Of a stretch of 64,000 nucleotides of DNA, positions 21,998-33,278 are shown piece after piece (the stretch's first letter is position 1; each line of letters opens with the position of its first letter). The position numbers were made by a program, and so were the translations under genes. The DNA comes from Neoscytalidium dimidiatum (taxonomy: Eukaryota; Ascomycota; Dothideomycetes; Botryosphaeriales; Botryosphaeriaceae). The notes below the pieces were generated by a model that made no database searches, was not told the origin of the DNA, and saw only the letters and a program-made list of their open reading frames with translations. Location: the NCBI GenBank assembly GCA_037367355.1, contig CM074703.1, forward strand, positions 1,364,001 to 1,428,000, written 5' to 3'.

Positions 21998-23239
21998 ATG
22001 AGCAAGAAGCGAGTGCTTGTGGGATATGGAAGTAAGCTGCCCGCTGAAACCCGCCTTGCCTGTTTCGGCAGGAAACTGACTCGAATGCCTGCGCAGTCGA
22101 CGTGGACGCTGTTGCCAACTGGTAGTCGCCGAGACAATAGTGCATCAGACGTGGCTCACGCGTCACTAGGATCAATACCAGCGATGGCACACCGCAGAAC
22201 CCAACCAATGTCTCCAGAGGCATCTACGGCGCTACTGTGGGAATCGATCGCTTGTTGAAGCTGTGGGACAAGTACGGCATCAAAGCAACTTGGTTTAGCC
22301 CAGCGCACACCATCGAATCTTTCCCCAAGCAGATGGCCAAGATCAAAGATGCAGGCCATGAGATTGGGCTTCACGGCTACACCCATGAGTACGTTGTGGC
22401 CCCGTGCCGCGGTGAGTTGGCTGATTCTTACACAAACCTTTTCAGGTACCCCGGTAATCTATCGGCTCGACAACAATACGACGTTTTGGCGAAGTCCATC
22501 GATGTACTGACCAAGTTCACCGGGAGCAAGCCCCTGGGATACACCGCGCCGGCGTGGTTGACTAGTAAAGAGTTGATCCCCCAGTTGGAGGAGTTTGGTA
22601 TTCTGTACGATCATTCGTTCATGCATCATGACGTGCAGCCCTATTACGCGCCAGACTCAAGTCACGAGTGGGTTGAGACGAACCACGCAAAGGATGCCGC
22701 CCACTGGATGCGGCCGATGACGAAGATCCAGCCAAGTAAGGTCGTGGAAATTCCTGCAAACTGGCACCTGGTAAGTGCAAGAGCAAGAGACAGGAGGATT
22801 GCATGTTGATGATGATCTAGGATGACTGGCCGCCCTTACAGCCAAAGCTGGGCACCGCTTCGGTAAGCGTGGTCATGTTTTGTTTGCCGTGTGGCTGACT
22901 GTAGTTGGCAAATGTCTCAGGGATATGTGGATACGGCAGTGGTAGAGAAACTTTGGCGGGAGCAATTTGACTTTGCGTACCGCGAGTACGATAGCTTCAT
23001 CTTCCCCATGTCGATCCATCCGCAAGTTAGCGGAAAGCCGCAGGTGATTCTGATGCACGAGCGGTAAGCTGGACTGCCAGAAGACAATCTTCGAAACTGG
23101 AACTGACTGGATGACTAGTATCATTGAATATATTAACAAGCACGAGGGAGTGGAGTGGATGACACTTGGGCAGATGGCCAACGAGTTCAGAGAAGGAAGA
23201 ATTGCCGGCGTCGAAATCAACGGAGGCGTGGAGCCGTAG
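21998..23239 (+). CDS. NodB-domain polysaccharide deacetylase
   Basis: Seven exons (21998-22031, 22097-22121, 22170-22388, 22446-22770, 22821-22862, 22921-23063, 23119-23239) give 302 residues. All six introns have GT-AG ends and every join restores frame. Motifs: DVDAVANW near the N-terminus (catalytic/metal Asp), the metal His pair in HEIGLHGYTHE, YTAPAW, YDHSFMHHD, VEIPANW and FPMSIHPQVSGKPQV. This is the fungal subgroup resembling the PgdA/HpPgdA-like peptidoglycan or chitin-oligomer deacetylases, which lacks a signal peptide; metal-dependent hydrolysis of an N-acyl group is the expected chemistry, with unknown natural substrate. The protein appears cytosolic. It is divergent from an amide-acting Ntn hydrolase, so both may process N-acylated compounds (inference only). 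Confidence 0.93.
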
Positions 23240-23972
23240 CTTAGGAAATAGCCAGATTTTAGCATTAAGGTTGAAATTGACGGCGCGTAAGGTCCCAGCT
23301 CTTTGGTATCCCAATGCTTTATTTATGTGATGTCTATGTGCCATCAAATTCCTGCCCGTATGGCAGATCAAATTGGATATGTCGTTCGTTTGCTTCCCGA
23401 ACAGATCTTTAGCGGACGGGATCGATCTTCATTTCCATTGGTAGTGTCAAAATAGGTAAGAGCCTGCTGGAAAGTTAGTGAAATTTGCTAGCGCACCGTC
23501 CTGCCCGAAATGTCAAGATGGTGAATAACGGGCCGAACAACAGGTAGATTGTAGTCCCAGCGACCATGCATGGCCGTCAAGGATGAACCAAAGTAGCGCA
23601 TGACGAGGCGCATGATCGTGACGGGTGACGGATTTGGCTGCAGGAGCACGTACCAATGGAAGGGTGATGGCGCGATGGGCTGCACGCAATGAGCGGGCCG
23701 CGGCAGAGCAGGAATGGGCGGAGGATCGGCGGAGGTGGAGTGCAGGGCGCTTGAGGGCGGATGGATGGATTGCGCAGACAGATGGGCATCGGCGGCTTGC
23801 ATCCGAGCTCGGCGGCCCAGCGCGCGTCGAGTCCAGAGTGAGGCCCGCGTAATCCCGCGTCTGGGCGCCCATTCCTACCGCCTCGCGCCTTCAACACCAT
23901 CCCGAGCTCGCTCCTCTCTTAAGAGGCGCCGCTCTACGCCGAAACCTGCGCAAACCATGCGACACGACGTCG
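23240..23972. other. Upstream region of Zn2Cys6 regulator
   Basis: 3' UTR of the deacetylase followed by a GC-rich promoter region. An out-of-frame ATG at 23957 precedes the regulator start by 16 bases and could act as a leaky upstream start. No gene seen. Confidence 0.55.
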
Positions 23973-26414
23973 ATGCCGCCAACCACCCAAGCCCCGCCCG
24001 AAGAACCCGCCGTTCAGTCCTCTAGCGACCAGCAGCGTGCCCGCAAGCGGCCCAAGATCCGCCGCACGACCTTCGCCTGCGCCCGCTGCCACCGCCGCAA
24101 GATCAAGTGCGATGGCCTGAAACCTGCCTGCTCCAATTGCGTCCAGGCCAAGCAGCCCTGCCACGGTATCCTCGATGGCGAGTCGAAGACGGTCATTCCC
24201 CGCAGCATCGCGCAGTACCTACAGGAGAAGATCCAGGAGAAGGAGCTGCTGCTGAAGAAGCTGGGCGTGGACACAGATGCGGGCAACGCACCCCAAGTGA
24301 TCAATCTCCATGTGAGCTCCGCCGGGAGCCATGGGGGGTTGGATCCCATCTCGCCGACCTTCACCGAGCAGCAGTATACGCAGCCCCAGCACGCCACCCG
24401 CCCGCGCTTCGACCTTGCAACTGAGACAGCCCACAGCTTCAGCGTAGGCCTTAGCAGGGAACTGCTGGTCTCGCAGGCTCGCTTCCCCTATGGCACTTTC
24501 TTGTTTGGCTCTTCGCATCTGCCTTCTGTAACGCCTGCTCCGGTGGAGTCTGATGCACGCGAAGACTATTTCAAACCGAAAAGCACTTCGAATCCTCTGG
24601 AGCAAATTCCCAAGGAAGTCACAGAGCGCCTCGTACGGAACTACATCGAGAGGATATTGCCACTCTACCCGTATCTTGACCGCCAGGAACTATGGTTGCG
24701 TTACAATAGGGTGTCGAATGCACAAAGGCTTGGGGACGATTCAGCCTCGCAACATGATATCTTTGTGGTGTCGATGATGATTGCTATTAGCATCATGACC
24801 TCCAAATTTAGTGATTCGGCAAAGGTTGCCTCGTCTAGCGAGAGGATCTTCCAACATGCCCTTAACCATGCGGACACTCTGTACGAGACTTCATTCCAGA
24901 GTTTGCAAGGCACACTGCTCCTCATCCAGTATTCTTACCTCATGCCGCGAGCTGCAAGCTTATGGGATATTGTTGGTCTAGCCATGAGAATGGCGCTTGA
25001 GCTAGGCTTCCATCGTGACCCGGAAGAAATTGCGGGTTACACTTTCACGGAGTCCGAGATGGAGCTTCGTCGATGTGTCTTTTGGGTGCTTTATATTTTC
25101 GACAGATCAATTTGTGCAACAAGTCACCGCCGCCTAGGCATTTCTGAGGAGTCGATATCAACCAAATATCCCAGCGGCATGGAAGGCACCTACTTCCTGC
25201 ACAACATCCAGTTCAGGCGCATCCAGTCGGAGCTTTGGACTGTCAACTATCTTCGCCGTGGCTTGCCTCTGCTGAAGGAAGAGGGAAGTTATGAGGCATG
25301 GGTGGACGACATTGAGCACCGCATGCAGAGTTGGAGGAGCAGGGTAACGAAGAAGACGTCGGGTAGCCCGGAGTGGTATGACATAGCCGTTTGGCACGGC
25401 TTCGTCTTCCTGCACAGGCCATGCCCTCGCAATCCGTACCCGCCGGCTGAATCTCTCATCAAGTGCTTCGAGGCAGCCACAGAAGTTGCTGCCGGATGGT
25501 GGGAAAATGCCCATAGCGGCTTCCTTAAATATAGCTGGCACGCTGTGCATCATGGATTCGAGGCTGCCATCGCCATGCTCTACGCCATCAGACACTGTAA
25601 GGCGCAGTTGAAGGAGCGCCACGGCACCAGGAAGATCCTGGAGACCGTTCACCTCTTCAGTTCGCTCTTTGTCTTGATGAGCGAACGCTGGTCCCAAGCG
25701 CACGCGAGCCTTGAGTCATACGAACGCTGCAAAACTGTGGTGATGCGGGAGCTAATGCAGCATAGCTCTGCACCCTCCCCAGGGGAGAACGACGAGCTGG
25801 ACCGTATGATCTTGCCGCAGCAGGCTCAGGAGGAGAAGGCCCGTCGGATCAAGACTGAGCGTGAGGCGAGCAACAGTGAGAGCAGTACACCGGCATCGGC
25901 GAGCAGCACATCGGAGCCAATCTCGCGGTTGCAGCGGAAGCGTTCTTACATGTCCCCGCAGCTGGGCACTGTTGATGAAGCGGCATTGAGCAATGCCATG
26001 AATCCGACGCGTCCACTTACTCTGCTACCTGGATCTCCTTCTCCATTCGCGCCGCAACTCGTGGTCCACGGATCTGAGACCGTTTCGACGACTGATTCGT
26101 CTCCGCAGCCACCGGGCGTTATTAACCCTTCTCAAGTGTCACCGATGCCCTCGATGCCATCGTCACAGCTGCCATGGCCAGCACAGCCGGTGCCTCAGCT
26201 GAATCATCCTCGGCAACAACAGCCCCCAGCTTTCTTCACGGCTGGCGGTGGCCCAGTGCCAGACGCTCAAAATGTCTATCAAGGATACGACCTGTGGACT
26301 GCGACTGCGTCTGGGCAGGCAATGGCGAATACGAATACGAATATGGACTGGGAAGAGATGGTAGTGCAACCAGATCAGAGTGGGGTTGACGGGATGATGT
26401 TTTGGTCAATGTAA
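23973..26414 (+). CDS. Zn2Cys6 transcription factor with fungal-specific regulatory domain
   Basis: Single exon, 813 residues. The binuclear zinc cluster is at Cys36-Cys63 (CARCHRRKIKC, then CSNCVQAKQPC), preceded by a basic stretch and followed by a short coiled-coil linker (QEKIQEKELLLKK) that suggests dimer binding. The middle (about 210-560) is a Fungal_trans domain: RILPLYPYLDRQELW, LLIQYSYLMPR, MRMALELGFHRD, RRCVFWVLYIFDRSI. The C-terminal 200 residues are Ser/Pro/Gln-rich, likely an activation region. It acts in the nucleus; targets are unknown, but its place beside the deacetylase and acyltransferase-like genes makes them candidates. The start is the first ATG in frame. Confidence 0.94.
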   Translation: MPPTTQAPPEEPAVQSSSDQQRARKRPKIRRTTFACARCHRRKIKCDGLKPACSNCVQAKQPCHGILDGESKTVIPRSIAQYLQEKIQEKELLLKKLGVDTDAGNAPQVINLHVSSAGSHGGLDPISPTFTEQQYTQPQHATRPRFDLATETAHSFSVGLSRELLVSQARFPYGTFLFGSSHLPSVTPAPVESDAREDYFKPKSTSNPLEQIPKEVTERLVRNYIERILPLYPYLDRQELWLRYNRVSNAQRLGDDSASQHDIFVVSMMIAISIMTSKFSDSAKVASSSERIFQHALNHADTLYETSFQSLQGTLLLIQYSYLMPRAASLWDIVGLAMRMALELGFHRDPEEIAGYTFTESEMELRRCVFWVLYIFDRSICATSHRRLGISEESISTKYPSGMEGTYFLHNIQFRRIQSELWTVNYLRRGLPLLKEEGSYEAWVDDIEHRMQSWRSRVTKKTSGSPEWYDIAVWHGFVFLHRPCPRNPYPPAESLIKCFEAATEVAAGWWENAHSGFLKYSWHAVHHGFEAAIAMLYAIRHCKAQLKERHGTRKILETVHLFSSLFVLMSERWSQAHASLESYERCKTVVMRELMQHSSAPSPGENDELDRMILPQQAQEEKARRIKTEREASNSESSTPASASSTSEPISRLQRKRSYMSPQLGTVDEAALSNAMNPTRPLTLLPGSPSPFAPQLVVHGSETVSTTDSSPQPPGVINPSQVSPMPSMPSSQLPWPAQPVPQLNHPRQQQPPAFFTAGGGPVPDAQNVYQGYDLWTATASGQAMANTNTNMDWEEMVVQPDQSGVDGMMFWSM

Positions 26415-28233
26415 ATTCTTTGCTGCAATAACAGGCATGACCAGAGCTTTCCCCACTTCAATACCGCGCCCTCGGCGTTAGTGAAATAGAGACCTGAACC
26501 TCATTGGCGCAGAAAAGACACTAAAAAAAAAAAGAGGTCCTTATCTTGTAGCTTCTTATACGAGCTGCCACTGTGACACGAGGTAATGTGGAGAGAAGTG
26601 CAGATCCTTAGCCAAGACGCGTCGGCGAATGCAGCTATGATGCGCAGCAGGTTCGTCACACGGGCAGCACATGTGGAAACGGATGAGCATGACAGCTGGG
26701 AACGGTGGATCCCTGGCTCAGAGCGTGCAGGAGGCCATAAGGGGGCACGCAAGCGCAGAGCGGCAGCAGACAGCGGAAAGCTGCAAGGAAAATGCTTCCT
26801 TGAGACAGGAGTCCTCAGCACGGCGAGGCCAATCTAATGGGTACCTTGCCTTACCGAGCAAGATCCGGAGCACGGAAGTTGCGTGGCCGACGCGGTTGTG
26901 CTTGTCCGGCGGATCGCGATGTCAGTGGCGGATCAGCGGTGATGCCCTGAGAGTATATATACGCGGCTTTCCATGCAGCTGCAGACGCTGGAGGAGGCCG
27001 CAGAGGCCGAGCGCACGCAGCACAGCCGGCCGGCCGCCCACGGAAAGGGCCCGAACGGCCAATGGAGCGAGGACGAGCGGTCGCCACGATCGGGCCGTCT
27101 GGTAACCGTCTGCTTGTCTCTGGAAGGCGTTTGCTGACATGTCATATTGTAGCGGGACTGGCAGACGGGCAGGCTGGACGCACGGTTGTCTGGTCGCCTC
27201 GCTGGAAGCCGACGCGACGGTGATTCGTTCCCGGGCTCGCGCAAAGCCGCGCTGCACGCTCTTTGCACGTTCGCAGCAGGCCGGCAGCCGTCAGGGCGTG
27301 GCATGCACCCGGTCTTGGCGCGAAGCCGACCGGACTGTGCTCGCACTTTTTGTGACATGCGCGAGCCCAGGGCGGCGCGCCTGAAGTTGCAAGTCACGCC
27401 CGCCGCCAGCCCTGGAGCCAGCACGACAGGGCGCTGCCGAGGCCGCCGACGAGCAGTGGCGGCGCGGTGCTGCACATAAATGCCCACGGGCTGCTCATCC
27501 TCGTCCTGCCTTCTGCCTTGAGAGGCGGCACAGGCCTCTGAGCAAGCTCTCAGCGCCGCCAGCATCGCCGCCAGGATCCCTCTCCGCGCGCCTTACCTGC
27601 GCGTCGCGCACTGCGCACCGCGCAATCAGCCTTCGCCTTGTCAGCTCACACGCCCGCGGTCGCCGCCCTCGGGCATCGACACTGCCTGCATCAGCCCTGC
27701 TGCTACCGCCGCCGCTGTCGCCTTGTTGTTGTGTCTGCAGTAGTCGTCCTCTCCTCGCACGTCGTCGACAGGGAGCTTGTGGTGAATCGGTCGGCGATGA
27801 CTCGGCTCGGCGATCACCGGCGGCTCACGGCCGCGGAGCAACTCACGTCTTCGGCTATCCTTCATCCGCTATCCGTTATCCGCCATTCGCCCTCCGTCTT
27901 CCGCCTCCTTCGGCCGGGTCAGCACCGTGGTTTCAGGATGCCGCAGCTAAGAGTCGGGGTCGGCGCCGTGCGAAGTTTCGGGAGATTGAACCTCTGGGCG
28001 CGCGCTCGCGGGCGGCCCGAGGCGGGTGATGGATAGGGAGCCGGTGGTGGAGGTGAGAGCCCTCGGGCTCTTTTTTGGGCGCCTGAACGCTCAGGAACAC
28101 CTCCTTTGGGAGGCTGCGGCGAAATCGGCGGCTCCGCTCGGGGCGCTCCCACACCTGGCTCGTTGCTGGCTCCTCCACCGCGCGACTCAACGACGCGCGC
28201 TGCCATGCCAGCACACGACGCCTGGCCGTACTC
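26415..28233. other. 1.8-kb intergenic region
   Basis: 3' UTR of the first regulator and a long GC-rich leader/promoter of the next. Several open frames over 80 codons exist on both strands but are low-complexity Arg/Ala/Pro readings typical of GC-rich non-coding DNA. No gene supported. Confidence 0.6.
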
Positions 28234-30316
28234 ATGGACTTCCCCAGCGCGACGGTCCAGCAGGCCCTCAATTCGCTGGCTTCATGCATCCGCTGCCGGG
28301 AACGACGCGTGGGCTGCGACCGCCTGTTGCCCAGCTGCCAACCATGCGTGGCCTCCGGCGCCGAGTGCCTGCTCTACGACCACGTCCTTGAAACTAAGAT
28401 CCCACGCAGGTCTGTATGACATCGACCGCCCGCCTGACTCGCCCTAACGAGCCCCGGACAGTTATCTGCAGCAGCTGCACTTGAGGCTGCAGCATCTCGA
28501 GCAGCTCGAAGCCTCCCTTCAGCCCGCCCTCGCCCAGCGGCAGCCTGCCTCCTCCTCCTCCTCCTCCTCCTCCTCCTCCCATCCGCGCCGCCTGCACACC
28601 GTCCCCTCACTGCCCTCGCTCAAGTCGTCCTCGTCGCTTTCCGATATCTCGTCCCCTCCTACCGCCGAATCGTCGCACTCGGTTCACACTGCCCGTGGCA
28701 GCGCGCCCCTTGACCAGAATGGCGGCGAGCGCGACATCCGAGGCGAGTGGGGTCCGTCGAGCGCGCTAGCCCACCTCCGCCTCGTCACTACTCTGCTAAA
28801 CGTCGAGCTTACCCGCCCGCTGTACCAAGCTCTCAGTTTCAAGGTCGACGTGCCATTGACCCAACCGCAACCTCCGTTCCTCGCCGTGCCCCACCTGAGC
28901 CCCCCGCAAGCTCCGCTGCCGCCGCTGGAGACCGCTCAATTTCTCTTCGAGTTCTACTATAATTCCATTGACTCAATCATGCCCATTCTTGGCCGCAAGT
29001 TGGGTGACCAGGACCTACAGCAGTTGTACACGAATTGCTCTCAGCGTGGGAACATGCGTGCGTGCACGCGCGCCCAGCTGGCCTTGGCCATCGCAGCTAG
29101 ATGTCTGTTCCGAAGCGCCGCGACCAAGGGAACTCCTGCCCAATCGCAGGCGTATCTGCAGCTGTCCGATTCGATGTTCGAATCGGCTGCGTCCTCCCTG
29201 AAGACCGTCTTAAGTGACTCGTCCCAATTGCTAGACTTTGTTTCACCATCTGCCTTTGAAAACGAGGAAGCCCATGCAATGGCAAAATTGCAAATCGTTC
29301 TCTTACTGGTTAGTTACGTTTTATGTGCGCCACAGAAAGGAAATGTCTGGCAGCTACTAGGATTTTCAGAGAGACTTTGGCGCAATATTCAGAATGCCCG
29401 CGCCCAGTTGCGTAGGAGCAACAGCCCGGACGGATATCTAGTGCGCGAGCAGGCCCGCTATCGCCCCGAACCCAATCTTCTCTATTGCAGTTTCGTCTTG
29501 CTGGAACGTGTGGTCGGCATGGCCTATGGGCGGCCAATCGATTTTTTGGACTTTGCTGAGGCCGACGAGCCAACACATAGACCGGAAGACAAGACCGTAC
29601 CAGCGCTGTACACGGCGATAACGGAGTTGAAGGGTAGTATTCACTCAGCCTTCTTATCCGGACAGCAAGAGCCGGGCGGGTTTTTAGGACCGGCACCCGG
29701 TACTCCAAAAGCCGGCAGTATCGAGTGGTACTATGCTGTTAAGAGGAAGGCAGAGGCATGGTTCGAGCAGTGGCTTGATATGGTGGAATTTGTCACGCGG
29801 GACGCCTCGCCAGTAGACGGGGACGAATCTCGCATATCTGATGGACGCAAGCAATTTCTACTCAGCACCGGCCGTAAATGGCGGGATGAGGCACTCCACT
29901 TAGCTTTCACTTTATTGCTCCAAACTATACCAACTCCAGCGTCCACTCCGGCATCAGGCAAATCCCCGGTATCGAGACATCTCCTGTCCCCAGAACTTCT
30001 CGCTGAGGGCCGTAGCATTGTGCAGAGGCTGGTCGGTGACTACGCCTATCTCCTACGACAGCCCTTCACTATTACGCACAAGGGCTCACAAATCCCCTTG
30101 GTTTTTCCACGTTTATGGATTTTCGACCTCGAGGTTTTCCGCACGGCGGTCACGGCCGCGTACCTGGCGCATCAGCAAGAAAGTCTTGACGGCGATCAAT
30201 ACAGCATGACCTGGGAAATTGCAAACTGCGTCAAACTGCTGAGCAGTACCAGCGCGGAAGTTGACACAGAGGGCCTATGCGAAGCTGTCTTAGCACTCAT
30301 CGAAACTAGACGGTGA
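28234..30316 (+). CDS. Zn2Cys6 transcription factor
   Basis: Exons 28234-28409 and 28462-30316 give 676 residues. The cluster spans Cys18-Cys45 (CIRCRERRVGC, CQPCVASGAEC) and sits very near the N-terminus. The 52-nt intron follows it directly and joins to YLQQLHLRLQHLEQLEASL, a leucine-rich coiled coil expected of the dimerisation linker. A Ser-run (TCC repeat, about 28550-28578) and a Fungal_trans-type middle (ETAQFLFEFYYNSIDSIMPI, LLLVSYVLCAPQKGNVWQL) follow. Nuclear regulator with unknown targets. The ATG at 28234 is the first one that keeps the zinc cluster in frame. Confidence 0.91.
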
Positions 30317-33278
30317 CCAGTTCGTTCACGTAAAAAGGGCTCGCTCTCTTCCGTGATTCACGAGCTCGAACATCTTGCGGGCATGCTACTGGCTGGGACT
30401 CTTACGAATGGATTACCTGCTGGCAATAGCCCCTAGATGTCCTGGACTTCCTTCGCTCCAATACTGCACTATGACACGTGCAGACGCCTGGAACCGTATT
30501 ATCTCATTTATTTGTCTCGCCATTGCCGCCTTTTCTTACTACGCAGACTGTCCGGCGCTGCGAATTCGAGCATTGCGGCAAGCCTGGGGTCCATCTTCTC
30601 GACCTTGACGGAAGTTTCCTTTTTGTTGTCTGTCCAGCTTCTTGATTTTGCAAGATACCATTGTCGCGCTCTCGCTCTTTAGACCGTGGGCCGATTTGAG
30701 TGTCGGCCGCCCGTTGTTCGATGACCCTGGACATAGCGATGGCAGCATGTATTTGTAAATAGACTGAGAGATTTGCATGTTAATATTGGATCGGAAAGCA
30801 TGGATGATTTGGAGAAGAGATGGGAGCGAGGGTTATCCTGCTCGATGAGGAGTTTCCGGGGCTCCTTTCTGGAATTCGACGAGTGAGAATTATGGATGGC
30901 TTACGACGGGACGCTATTATGCGGCTGATATGATGATATGATAGGCTCATACTTTCCGAAGTAGTTGGATCTTTTTTTTTCCTGTCACGTCTCCGTGTTG
31001 TGATCTATGGCCGTCTGTGATGACATGTTGCTAACATAGAACATCATGAGCGAGCAAATGGTTGAGAGGTGTAGAGTACCACAAACTTCGAATGACCTTT
31101 ATGCTCGAGTCCTGGATTGGTGGATGGATCTAATAACCGCGCTGTGCGAGACTGCTAGAATGTGTACAAATGCCGCCGTTGCATTAATTACGGCTACGCT
31201 CCCAGAAGATAATGACATTTTACATCTTCTTGGCCTTCCCCCCGTATAAAGCAATGATCCTTTCACATATCCCGTCCACTCTTCAAGAGCAGCTGGCTGC
31301 CTCTTTTCAGGTAAACGTGGTTCAGGTTCACCGAGATTGCGTTTGCTCCTGTCCCTAATTATTTTATCACGCAACCAGCTCTATTGATTCTGCTCTTCAA
31401 TGTGCCTCTTCAAATTTTACCGTGAAACTTATTTTAGTGTATCCTATAGTCATAGAAGGAGGGTTCTGCGGCTCTTTACGAGGAAGCGATGATGGATATT
31501 GTTGCTCGGAATATAGCTGCTCATTAAGAAGTGATGCTGAGGAATTATTGAGCTACCTGCCCAACAGTTTGAAAAATATGGGAAAAGTAGAGCCGTAGCA
31601 GGGAACGAAATGTTCACTGTACATGCCAAACATTTGGCAGCAGACAAAGGATAGCTCTAGTACATTTCGTAATAAACTTGGCGCGTAAATCTAGAGGAGC
31701 AAGTGTCCAGTGGCGGAATGGAATTACTGATATACTGGACGATCGCCGGAATATGCGGCCGTACGTTACGGCGGATGTTGCGCGCGTGCAGATGTGCTGG
31801 CCCGTCACGAACATATGCCTCGAAATATGTCGCAGCGATCTTCTCTTGTTTGACGATATCTCTGAATTCCGTGCTTTGGGACTTCCCCAGGAGTGGGCTC
31901 AACGCGTTGATTGTCCGACGACACTTTTCTGGTATAACGATATCCCGTCCGTCCTTCACTGGCTTCGAGTGTGCTTTCGCGATGGAACATTATTATCAGT
32001 GTAGCCGATTGTGATTGACTCTAGCATCTTCTCTTGTTGTTGTCAATCATACCTGCTTTGTAATGCATGGCAGAAACACGATGTCGTCGAAGTTTGTGAG
32101 ATCTGGTGCTAGGCAAGAACTCCCCGCAGAGCCCCATGACCAAATGTCAGCGACCTATCTGCTTCTCATCCCTGCATGAGAGAGCGTTTGTTGTTGGAAT
32201 AAAGAAAGGCTAGAGGAGCTGTACAAGAAAGCATGGCTCCTTATGTACTATGTACAACAGATAGCGGTGAAGATACTTCGAAAATTCCGACTCTAGCGGA
32301 GCTGTGAGCGTTATGGCGAGTTGCGACATGAAGCGGTGCACTGCTTGGAGTCAGTCAGCGATGTCGTCATCTATTTGCAGAGTTACGGGTCCTCGAGGCT
32401 AACAAGGTGACTGATTCCATACCGTCTTCATTTTCTTTGCGCCATCAATTTTCCGTGCTTGCAATGTGCTCGATTCGCATTCGCACGAAGGTCAGCTGGC
32501 TTTCAATCATCCGCGCTAACAGAAGCAGTGAGCTTCATCCAAGCCGTGCTACTGGCTCGCTCACCTGTGCAGCGCTCGTTCGACACGCGCCCAAGCTGTT
32601 GTTGTGCCTCACGCACAGTCCGCCACCACACCCAAACACCGACCTCTCTCGTCCCTCCTCCTAACACCCGCCCTACACTCGCCTCGCAGTTTTCTGGGAC
32701 GCAAGCTGTTAGCTCCGAATCAAAGTCAGCTAAAAGGTAAGCTCACTAAAATCCTCTTCCTTCAAAGCGCAGCGATCTCGCGAAGGCGCGAGCTGGCGGC
32801 GACGACGCCCGGGGCCTCAACACCTCGCGCGACACGCCCACATCTGCGCCCACTATTACACTCCCCTACACCAGCCCCCTCTGGCTCCTCTATCCTATCT
32901 ACCTTCCTGCTGGAATCACACCCCTCTAGTATGGGCTTGCGATAGCCGCAAGCTGGCTGTCACGCTCGCGCGCGATGCGCAACTTGACATCTACCTCCTC
33001 TGAGCCGCACGCCAGCGACCGTGCCTCACACCGGGCAGGTCATGGATTTTGGACTTATAAAACCCGAGTCGCATCCTTGCTGACTTATACTCCGAGCAGT
33101 CAACAGTCGCCGTCGGCACGCGGCGAAGGCGCTTGTCGACAACGTCTGTTCCCACACAATCTGCTTCACTTAGGCTCGATTATACCACCTGAAGTCAGGA
33201 AAACCGCTCAGCGCTGCCTTCCGCAAACCCCGCTTTTCGCGACTCCACCTAGACCGTCTTCGTGCTCGCAGGCGCAAG
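30317..33278. other. 3-kb gene-free region
   Basis: No gene supported. A minus-strand frame at 31657-31959 (100 codons, ending in EMY) reads somewhat protein-like but matches nothing I know and has no clear exons around it. Sequence around 31400-32000 is AT-richer than the genes and may be old, decayed DNA. From about 32550 the pyrimidine-rich strand bias is that of the promoter/leader of the next gene. Confidence 0.55.

Noticed and set aside
31657..31959. 100-codon minus-strand frame
   Set aside because: Somewhat protein-like but no recognisable family, no promoter or exon context; left as unassigned.
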